NCBI RefSeq assembly: GCF_021864465.1
Contig: NZ_JAKKUV010000001.1
Location: 1 to 64,000 of the forward strand
DNA: 64,000 bases
Direction: 5' to 3'
DNA from: Hyphobacterium sp. SN044
GTDB lineage: Bacteria > Pseudomonadota > Alphaproteobacteria > Caulobacterales > Maricaulaceae
Shown piece by piece: positions 16,296 through 22,883 of the stretch. A program made the translations under genes and the position numbers. A model generated the notes under the pieces. That model was not told the DNA's origin, searched no databases, and worked only from the letters and a program-made list of their open reading frames with translations. Position 1 is the first letter of the stretch, and every line of letters starts with the position of its first letter.

Positions 16296-16347
16296 ATCAA
16301 CGATATTTAGCGAAGCGGTTTGAGAAAGATAGAGAGATTCACAAGCG

Positions 16348-16378
16348 AAAACGGCCCCGCCTGAGGGCGGGGCCGTCA
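16348..16378 (-). terminator. Rho-independent terminator after paralog 3
   Basis: On the minus strand acggccccgcc pairs with ggcggggccgt around a ctca loop, followed by tttt. It lies 21 bases past the paralog 3 stop and matches the terminator at 15701 except for the loop. Confidence 0.9.
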
Positions 16379-16399
16379 TCAATCCCGAGTGCGGTCCGG

Positions 16400-16861
16400 C
16401 TAGAAACCGAGTTCGGAAATTCGCAGCGTCGCGTCATGATTGCCGCCGCCGAACGAGCCGATCCAGATGTCATACTGGCCGGCCATCGGGTCGGCGAAGA
16501 CGATTGCGGGATTCAGATTGCCGCCGCTGTCGTCGTCGCAATGCCAGCTGCCGTCCGGTGCGTTCACGACCAGCGTCGTGTCGCCGCTGGAGACGGCCGA
16601 CAGGAAAAGCTCAAATCCGCCTGGCTGGTATTCCAGACGGAAGTCCGGCGCGTCGGTGATCATGCCGCGGCACGCGCCGCCGATCTGCGATCCGGCATCG
16701 ATACTGCCGCCGGACACGATCTGTACGGTGTAGGGGTCCGGCGTGAAGCCGGCGACGAGGCCGACCGTCCCGAAATTCGGGTCGAGCGACACATTCTGGG
16801 CGGAGGCGTTCGCGCCGAACAGGGCGGCGGCGAACACGGCAATCGCAAGGGCAAGTCTCAT
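16400..16861 (-). CDS. Secreted PPC-domain-like protein, paralog 3 of 3
   Basis: The 153-residue protein starts at ATG 16861 (the TTG just before it is less likely). A signal peptide ends ASAQ at about residue 22. The domain reads LVAGFTPDPYTVQIVSGG, DAPDFRLEYQPG, NAPDGSWHCDDDSGG and DPMAGQYDIWIGS. It has the same length and the same ELGF end as paralog 2. The two share a leader hairpin and a terminator, so they arose by tandem duplication of a whole transcription unit. Function is unknown; secretion to the periplasm or beyond is likely. Confidence 0.78.
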   Translation of the reverse strand: MRLALAIAVFAAALFGANASAQNVSLDPNFGTVGLVAGFTPDPYTVQIVSGGSIDAGSQIGGACRGMITDAPDFRLEYQPGGFELFLSAVSSGDTTLVVNAPDGSWHCDDDSGGNLNPAIVFADPMAGQYDIWIGSFGGGNHDATLRISELGF

Positions 16862-16894
16862 CAATTTGGCCTTTCAGGGCAGAACACGGGCAAC

Positions 16895-16935
16895 CCGGTC
16901 GGACAGATCCCCTCGCGACCGGTGAACGGGTTTCC
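16895..16935 (-). promoter_or_regulatory. Conserved 5' leader hairpin of paralog 3
   Basis: This is the second copy of the leader at 16256-16295, identical except for one extra base in the loop region (gatc instead of gtc). It lies 33 bases upstream of the paralog 3 ATG, compared with 41 for paralog 2. The CCGGTCG/CGACCGG stem is retained. Confidence 0.6.
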
Positions 16936-17060
16936 TGACTCGCTCTTCTGGCATCCAATTGTGGCAAGCCGAAGGGCAAGCTTGGCTCTACTGTACAAGA
17001 TCAGCCGGTTACGTAATCCGGTCTCTTGATCACGACGCAATTTCTGTCCTGATAAGCTTC

Positions 17061-17951
17061 ATGGGACACGGACACGATCATCATCACGGGCATTCGCACG
17101 ACCATCACCATCATGGTGATGGTGAGCGCCGCACGCTGATCGCCGCCTGCCTGACCGGCAGCTTCATGATCGCCGAGGTGATCGGCGGAATCTGGACCGG
17201 ATCGCTCGCGCTTCTGGCCGATGCGGCGCACATGCTGGCCGATACCGGTGCGCTGGCGCTTGCCTTCTTCGCCTTCCGCCTGTCGAAACGGCCCGCCGAC
17301 GACAAGCGCACCTTCGGCTATGACCGCTTCCAGATCGTCGCCGCCTTCGCCAATGGCGTGATGCTGTTCATGCTGGCGCTGTGGATTGTCGTCGAGGCAA
17401 TCGAGCGCGCGGGTGAACCGCGCGACATCGCCGGCGGTCCGATGGCCGTGATCGCCGGACTGGGCCTGCTGGTGAACATCATCGCATTTGCCGTGCTGCA
17501 TGGCGGCGACCGGGAAAATCTCAACCTCAAGGGCGCGCTCGCCCATGTCGCCGGGGACATTCTCGGCTCGGTCGCGGCACTTGCGGCAGCAGCCGTAATC
17601 ATCTTCACCGGCTGGACGCCGATCGACCCGATCCTGTCGGCCCTGATCGCCCTGCTGATCGGCCGTGCTGCGCTCGATCTCGTCATCCGCTCAGGCCGCA
17701 TCCTGCTGGAATCGGTGCCTGACGGGATCGACCCGGCGGCGCTCGGCACCGACCTGACAGACAACACGGACGGCGTCGTGAAGATCCACCACATGCATCT
17801 CTGGTGCATCACGCCGGGCCGTCCGATGGCGACCATGCACGCCGTGCTGACGGCGGAGGCCTGCGAGATCGACACCGTCTCGGCGCTGCGCCGCCGCCTG
17901 AACGAGCATCACGGCATCACCCACATCACGATCGAGGTCGAGCGGGAGTGA
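17061..17951 (+). CDS. Cation diffusion facilitator (zinc/cobalt/cadmium exporter, CzcD/ZitB type)
   Basis: The 296-residue inner-membrane antiporter is of normal CDF length. A His-rich N-terminus (13 His in the first 20 residues, HGHDHHHGHSHDHHHHGDG) is followed by six helices. Metal-site residues appear in LLADAAHMLADTGALALA (helix 2) and GALAHVAGDILGSVAA (helix 5), the paired HxxxD of zinc-transporting CDFs. A C-terminal cytoplasmic domain contains KIHHMHLWCITPG. ATG 17061 is chosen because the signature begins there; the longer frame is not conserved-looking. No metal-sensor gene or clear operator is adjacent. Confidence 0.92.
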   Translation: MGHGHDHHHGHSHDHHHHGDGERRTLIAACLTGSFMIAEVIGGIWTGSLALLADAAHMLADTGALALAFFAFRLSKRPADDKRTFGYDRFQIVAAFANGVMLFMLALWIVVEAIERAGEPRDIAGGPMAVIAGLGLLVNIIAFAVLHGGDRENLNLKGALAHVAGDILGSVAALAAAAVIIFTGWTPIDPILSALIALLIGRAALDLVIRSGRILLESVPDGIDPAALGTDLTDNTDGVVKIHHMHLWCITPGRPMATMHAVLTAEACEIDTVSALRRRLNEHHGITHITIEVERE

Positions 17952-17955
17952 AGGT

Positions 17956-18100
17956 GCTCCCTCCCCTTGAATGGGAGGGACGCGAGCGACCTTCTTTGAG
18001 AGGTCGGGAGCGGGGTGGGGTGAGCGTGCGATCAAGACACCCCCACCCCGGTCGGCTGGCTAATGCTCAGCCTCCCGGCCCTCCCCTCAAGGGGGAGGGC
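17956..18100. repeat. Mosaic palindromic repeat (CCCTCCCC/GGGGAGGG family)
   Basis: This element fills the 162-bp gap between convergent genes. It has a ctccctccccttgaatgggaggg hairpin, cgagcgacctt...gaggtcgg, then gggtgggg pairing with ccccaccc. It ends in ccctcccctcaagggggaggg. The end blocks and the gggtgggg/ccccaccc pair match the element at 9029-9117. It may also serve as a bidirectional terminator. Confidence 0.7.
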
Positions 18101-18113
18101 GGAACAACCAAGT

Positions 18114-19025
18114 CTACCCGTCCAGTTCTTCCGAGAAGAAGGCGATCACCGCGTCGGTGGGGAAGACCGGCTCATGTCCGCTCGGGGCGGTCTCGATCAA
18201 TTCGTGGCGCGCGCCCGCCTCGCTCATTACCTCGCCCATGCGCACCGCCTGGTTCGGCGGCACGACCGTATCGTCCGGTGAATAGACGATCAGGAAGGGC
18301 GGATCCTCAGCATCGACATAGGTCACCGGCGAGGCCGCCACGTGTGGCGGCGTGCGCTGTTCGTGCCAATTGTCCTCGCCATACCAGACTTCGCCGACAT
18401 AGCTGGTGATCGTCTGCGCGCCATAGGCCGAAACATTTTCCGGATCGAGCGTCAGGTCGAAGGGCGCGGCCAGCGTGATCACGGCCTGAACCGACGCACT
18501 GGTCTGGTCGATCGGGTCAAGACCATTGCCGGGCGTGTCGTCCATCACCCCGGTCATCGCGGCGAGATTGGCGCCGGAAGAATGACCCAGAATCCCGATC
18601 CGGTCGGGATCGATCCCGAAGGCTTCGGCATTGGCGCGCACGAAGCGCACCGAACGCCGCGCATCGACGACCGGGTCCGGGAAGCGGAAGCCGGGATGCG
18701 ACCGGTGATTGATCACGAAGACGGTGAAACCGGCCTCGGTCAGGTCATGCACCGCCCCGCGGATATAGTCGCGCGGCGCGAGATCTTTCAGTGGCGGCGC
18801 GGACTGGATCGGCGGGCGGTACCAGCCCGACCCCGGAATGACCACGATGCCGATGCCGCGCGCCAGTTCGGGGTGGTAGACGTCCATCAGGAGGGCCGCC
18901 CCCGATACCATGCCGTAAACGACATTGGACTGGTCCGGCGTCATCTGCGGCGGGGCGTCCTGCGCCTGCGCGGACGACAGTAAAAGCGGAGCGGCCAGAA
19001 GCGCCGCGGCGAAAAGCCGTTTCAT
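18114..19025 (-). CDS. Secreted alpha/beta-hydrolase (carboxylesterase, BD-FAE-like)
   Basis: The 303-residue protein has a signal peptide ending AQAQ (about residue 22). LLMDVYHPELARGIGIVVIPGSGW is the usual entry to this esterase fold, with PGSGW in place of HGGG. The nucleophile is in GHSSGANLAAMTG, the acid in YSPDDTVVP and the His in APSGHEPVF, so the triad is complete. Related enzymes cleave acetyl or feruloyl esters from plant or algal polysaccharides, but no polysaccharide genes are nearby. ATG 19025 gives a clean signal peptide. Confidence 0.85.
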   Translation of the reverse strand: MKRLFAAALLAAPLLLSSAQAQDAPPQMTPDQSNVVYGMVSGAALLMDVYHPELARGIGIVVIPGSGWYRPPIQSAPPLKDLAPRDYIRGAVHDLTEAGFTVFVINHRSHPGFRFPDPVVDARRSVRFVRANAEAFGIDPDRIGILGHSSGANLAAMTGVMDDTPGNGLDPIDQTSASVQAVITLAAPFDLTLDPENVSAYGAQTITSYVGEVWYGEDNWHEQRTPPHVAASPVTYVDAEDPPFLIVYSPDDTVVPPNQAVRMGEVMSEAGARHELIETAPSGHEPVFPTDAVIAFFSEELDG

Positions 19026-19103
19026 GGATGATCCCCCGGGGATGACGTTCAGACGTGCGCAGTCTGGCACGTCAGCGTGACAGCGGGAATGGCGTAACCC
19101 CGG

Positions 19104-20177
19104 TCAGTTGGCGAGATGCAGCGTGGAACCGGCCTGTTTCGCCGCCGCGTTGAGTTGTTCCAGCGTTTTCGGATCGAGCGGAATGCCCTGGACCGACCGC
19201 TTCGCGCGCTTCGCCCGTTCCGGATCGCCGGGCAGCAGGACCGGCGCGTCCCAGTCGGCGGGCAGCGAGGCGAGGGCGTAATTCATCATCGCGTCCATCT
19301 CGGCCTCCATCGCGTCCTCGTCGCCGAAGCTGGCCGGGTCGATCAGGATGGAGAGAAGCTGGTTCTGGATCCCGCCGCGCCGGGGATTGCCCGGCTGGAT
19401 CGTGCCGCCGCCCGACAGGCCACCGGCAAGCAGCTCTGCCGCGAAGGCAAGGCCATAGCCCTTGTGGTCACCAAACGGGGCGAGCGCGCCATTGATCTCG
19501 AAATCGGCAAACCCGGACGGATCGTCCGTCGGCTGACCGTTGGCGTCGAGCACCGAGCCGAAGGGCACGCGCTTGCCCTGGTTCGCCGCGACCCGCGCCT
19601 TGCCGAGCGCGATCCGGCTCGTCGCCATGTCCAGAAGGAACATGGCCCGGCCCGGCGTCGGGGGCAGGGCGATGCAGACCGGATTGGTGCCGAAGCGCGC
19701 ATCCGATCCGCGGTAGGGCGCGACCATCGGGTCGTGGTCAGTGACATTGACGAAGTGGATTGAGATCAGCCCGTCCTGCGCCGCCATCTCGCCATAGGCG
19801 CCGATCCGCCCCAGATGATGCGCATTCGACAGCGTCACGGCGGCCACGCCCATCTTCCGCGCCAGCTCCGCGCCTTCGGCCATCGCCATCTCGCCGGCCG
19901 GTCGGCCCCAGCCGCGCTTGGCGTCCAGCTTCACGATGGCACCGTGCCGGTGGACCACTTCCGCGCGCGTATCGAGGCTGACGAGGCCGCTCCGCGCATG
20001 CTTCACATAGGCCGGCAGGAGGCCGACGCCATGGCTGTCATGACCGGTGAGGTTGGCGCCGACGAGATGCTCCGCCACGGCCCGGGCATCGTCTTCCCGC
20101 GCGCCCGCCTTGGCGAGCACGTCGCAGGTGAAGGAGGTCAGGGCCTCGGCTTGTATTCTCGTGCCGGTCGAATCCAT
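19104..20177 (-). CDS. Malate/L-lactate dehydrogenase family oxidoreductase (Ldh2 type)
   Basis: The 357-residue NAD(P)-dependent enzyme belongs to the malate/L-lactate/ureidoglycolate dehydrogenase family, which is not homologous to classical Rossmann LDH. Signatures are GANLTGHDSHGVGLLPAYVK, the VTLSNAHHLGRIGAYGEMAA segment, FGTNPVCIALP, LLDMATSRIALGKAR and PFGDHKGYGLAF with the substrate-binding His/Lys. The precise 2-hydroxyacid cannot be read. It is divergent from the L-2-hydroxyglutarate-oxidase-like gene with only 28 bases between start codons, which suggests shared control. Confidence 0.88.
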   Translation of the reverse strand: MDSTGTRIQAEALTSFTCDVLAKAGAREDDARAVAEHLVGANLTGHDSHGVGLLPAYVKHARSGLVSLDTRAEVVHRHGAIVKLDAKRGWGRPAGEMAMAEGAELARKMGVAAVTLSNAHHLGRIGAYGEMAAQDGLISIHFVNVTDHDPMVAPYRGSDARFGTNPVCIALPPTPGRAMFLLDMATSRIALGKARVAANQGKRVPFGSVLDANGQPTDDPSGFADFEINGALAPFGDHKGYGLAFAAELLAGGLSGGGTIQPGNPRRGGIQNQLLSILIDPASFGDEDAMEAEMDAMMNYALASLPADWDAPVLLPGDPERAKRAKRSVQGIPLDPKTLEQLNAAAKQAGSTLHLAN

Positions 20178-20205
20178 TGTGACGGGGAGATTACCGGGAA
20201 GGGCG

Positions 20206-21327
20206 ATGGAAACCTACGGGGTCGATGCGGTGGTCGTCGGGGCGGGCGTGATCGGCCTCGCCATTGCGCGTGCGCTGGCGCAGCGGGGGAACGACGTCAT
20301 CGTCCTCGAATCCGAGGCGCGGATCGGCTCGGTCACGTCCGCGCGCAATTCCGAAGTTATCCACGCCGGCATCTATTATCCGCAAGACTCGCTGAAGGCC
20401 CGGACCTGCGTCGCCGGCCGCCGCGCTCTCTACGCCTTCTTGGAATCGCGCGGCATCCCGCACCGCAAATGCGGCAAGCTGATCGTCGCGCTGGGCGAGG
20501 ATGAGGAGGCGAAGATCGCCGCACTCGCCGCGCGCGGCGCGGCCAATGATGTGGAGGGGCTGGAGCTGGTCCCGGCGGCCAAAGCGCTGGAAATGGAGCC
20601 TGCCCTGTCGCCGGGCGTCTGCGCTGCGCTTCTGTCGCCAGAGACCGGCATTCTCGACAGCCACGCCTTCATGGCGGCGCTTCAGGGCGAGCTCGAGGAT
20701 GCCGGCGGCAGGGTGGCGCTCTCAACGCCGTTCGAGCGCGCGGAGAAAACCCCGGACGGTTTCGACGTGATGACGGGCGGCGTGTCCGCCGTTCGCCTGC
20801 GATGCCGCACGTTGGTCAATGCGGCGGGGCTTGGCTCCGAACGGGTCGCGCGGTGGATCGACGGGCTGGCTGCACAGCATGTCCCCACGCTGCGCTTTGC
20901 CCGGGGACGCTACTTCACCGCGCCGGGCCGCTGCCCGTTTCAGCGCCTGATCTATCCCGCCCCGGTCGAGGGCGGGCTCGGCACGCACCTCACCTTCGAT
21001 CTCGGCGGCGCGATGCGCTTCGGCCCGGACGTGGAATGGATCGATGTGCCGGATGGCTATGCCGTCGAACCGGCGCTGGCGCCCGGATTCGAAGCCGCGG
21101 CGGCGCGCTTCTGGCCCGGCGCCCGGCCCGGCAGTTTCCAGCCCGCCTATGCCGGCATCCGGCCCAAGCTGTCGGGGCCGGGCGAGCCGGCCGCAGATTT
21201 CCGTATCGACGGTCCGGACTTTCACGGCATTGCCGGGCTCGTCTGCCTGCACGGGATCGAGTCGCCCGGCCTCACGGCATCCCTCGCCCTGGCAGACGTG
21301 GCGGCGTCCTGCCTCGGGGTGGAATGA
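20206..21327 (+). CDS. FAD-dependent oxidoreductase, L-2-hydroxyglutarate dehydrogenase-like
   Basis: The 373-residue protein is a DAO-fold flavoenzyme. VVVGAGVIGLAIARALAQRG is the FAD motif. TSARNSEVIHAGIYYPQDSLKA and the following CVAGRRALYAF are the hallmark of L2HGDH/LhgO proteins. The C-terminal AGIRPKLSG and GLVCLHGIESPGLTASLALA close the flavin site. ATG 20206 has gggaaggg upstream. It likely oxidises L-2-hydroxyglutarate to 2-oxoglutarate, a repair reaction for a side product of central metabolism, passing electrons to the respiratory chain. Confidence 0.85.
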   Translation: METYGVDAVVVGAGVIGLAIARALAQRGNDVIVLESEARIGSVTSARNSEVIHAGIYYPQDSLKARTCVAGRRALYAFLESRGIPHRKCGKLIVALGEDEEAKIAALAARGAANDVEGLELVPAAKALEMEPALSPGVCAALLSPETGILDSHAFMAALQGELEDAGGRVALSTPFERAEKTPDGFDVMTGGVSAVRLRCRTLVNAAGLGSERVARWIDGLAAQHVPTLRFARGRYFTAPGRCPFQRLIYPAPVEGGLGTHLTFDLGGAMRFGPDVEWIDVPDGYAVEPALAPGFEAAAARFWPGARPGSFQPAYAGIRPKLSGPGEPAADFRIDGPDFHGIAGLVCLHGIESPGLTASLALADVAASCLGVE

Positions 21328-21392
21328 CCATCTTGCATGACCGGGACGTGCGGCGTATATCGCCCCTTCTCGCCTCCGGGCGGGGCCGGTGT

Positions 21393-21469
21393 GGCGGGGT
21401 AGCTCAGCTGGTTAGAGCAGCGGAATCATAATCCGCGTGTCGGGGGTTCAAGTCCCTCTCCCGCTACCA
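21393..21469 (+). tRNA. tRNA-Met (anticodon CAT, elongator type)
   Basis: The 77-nt gene folds as a full cloverleaf: acceptor ggcgggg/tcccgct, D-arm agctcagctggttagagc, anticodon stem gcgga/tccgc with loop atcataa (CAT), T-arm ggggg-ttcaagt-ccctc, and encoded CCA. A G1-U72 end pair replaces the mismatch of an initiator tRNA, which argues against fMet. The sequence resembles alphaproteobacterial elongator tRNA-Met more than tRNA-Ile2 with lysidine. Confidence 0.93.
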
Positions 21470-21571
21470 CTTTCCTTCAAGATTCAGTTCTGACCCGTGT
21501 TCCCGCTCGACCCTGGCGTGTGGCCTGCTAGGCTATCTTCCGGTCTGGGCGGGCTAACCGGGATAGTGAAC

Positions 21572-22780
21572 ATGAAGCCTTGGATCATTCTTGCGGCCAG
21601 CCTGGCGGGTCTCACACTCTCCGCAAGCTCCCACGCTCAGAACGCAGACCTCCGCGCCATCTTCTCCGCGCCGATCGGGATCGAGCGGGCTGACGAGAGC
21701 ACGTCCATCCCCATCGGGATCCGGATGGACAAGCTGTTCATCGACGCGTCGATCAATGGCGAGACCCGCGAGTTCATCTTCGACACCGGCTCGCCGACCC
21801 TGATCACCCGCGAGTTCGCCGACGCGCTGGGTCTGGTGACGCTGGCGCAGAACACCGGTACCGACGCCCACGGTGCGCGGGTCACGATGGATGTCGCCGT
21901 CGCCGAGACCCTGACCCTCGGCGGCGTGACCTTCACCGACGTCCCGGTGCTGATCTTTGATCCCTCGACGCTGGAACTGGGCCCGTGCGTCTTCGATGGC
22001 GGCGTGATCGGTTCTGAAATCTTTCCCGGCAATGCCTGGCGGATCGATACGGAGACCCGCACGCTGACGATTGCCGCGACCCCCGCAGCGGACGACCGCC
22101 CGGCGGTGCGCGCCGCGCTCTCGGACTTCGGCTATCCCCACGCACCAATCATTGACTACCGGATCGGCGACCTGAGCGACCGGGCCCTGTTCGACACTGG
22201 CAGTTCCGAAGCCGTGACGCTGTTCGCCCAGGTCGCCGACGCGCGGCCCGTCCGGCAGCGGATCGACGCGGACTCGCTGCGCGAGGGGCGCGGCATTGAG
22301 GGGATCTCGGCAGGCGGGGCCAGCGAGGTGGGTGACCTCCGCCGCTTCACGCTCGAGGAGTTCGAACTCGGCGGGGTCAATATCGGCCCGCTGGACGGGA
22401 CGGTCCGCCGCGTGCCGCCGACACTCGTCGGTGCCGGACTCCTCTCCCGCTTTGTCGTGACGCTCGACTATGTGAATGGCGAATTGCGGCTGTCCGACCG
22501 CACTCAGCCGGAGCCGCGCGCGCCCCATGCCGGCTACGCGATCGGCTATGAGAATGGCGAGGCGCGCGTGGCGCAGCTGTTCGAGGGCTCACCGGCGGCC
22601 GAGGCTGGGCTCGAACTCGGCGACCATGTCGTCGTGATCGATGGCCGCTCCACGCGCATCGGCGAGGGCAATCCGCTCTGTTCCGCCGCACTCTGGCTCG
22701 CCGATGGCGTCGACCTCGCCGCCGCCCGGACGCTGGAGGTCGAGCGCGGCGGAGCAACCCTGCGCATCGAACTGCCGTAA
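21572..22780 (+). CDS. Secreted retropepsin-like aspartic protease with two DTG motifs and a PDZ domain
   Basis: The 402-residue protein has a signal peptide ending SHAQ (about residue 22). Two aspartic-protease lobes follow: FIFDTGSPTLITREFADALG (near residue 70) and ALFDTGSSEAVTLF (near 210). Each has the catalytic DTG and then a hydrophobic flap or ILG-type strand. A C-terminal PDZ-like domain (about 315-400) reads VAQLFEGSPAAEAGLELGDH then VVVIDGRS. The architecture fits bacterial clan AA peptidases that act in the periplasm. The substrate is unknown. ATG 21572 begins the signal peptide; the upstream extension overlaps a spacer after the tRNA. Confidence 0.82.
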   Translation: MKPWIILAASLAGLTLSASSHAQNADLRAIFSAPIGIERADESTSIPIGIRMDKLFIDASINGETREFIFDTGSPTLITREFADALGLVTLAQNTGTDAHGARVTMDVAVAETLTLGGVTFTDVPVLIFDPSTLELGPCVFDGGVIGSEIFPGNAWRIDTETRTLTIAATPAADDRPAVRAALSDFGYPHAPIIDYRIGDLSDRALFDTGSSEAVTLFAQVADARPVRQRIDADSLREGRGIEGISAGGASEVGDLRRFTLEEFELGGVNIGPLDGTVRRVPPTLVGAGLLSRFVVTLDYVNGELRLSDRTQPEPRAPHAGYAIGYENGEARVAQLFEGSPAAEAGLELGDHVVVIDGRSTRIGEGNPLCSAALWLADGVDLAAARTLEVERGGATLRIELP

Positions 22781-22883
22781 TCTTCTCGCCGATCCACTCC
22801 GAAAAATCTTGCGTAACCCGTTCATTCTGCGGTCAGATCGACGACGGCAGGGTTCGTGAGGTTTTCGCGATTTCGGGGGGAAT

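Noticed and set aside
16862-17060. Metal riboswitch or sensor operator upstream of the CDF exporter
   Set aside because: The region is largely the leader of paralog 3 on the other strand; no NiCo or Mn riboswitch core and no clear MerR/ArsR-type dyad was seen.
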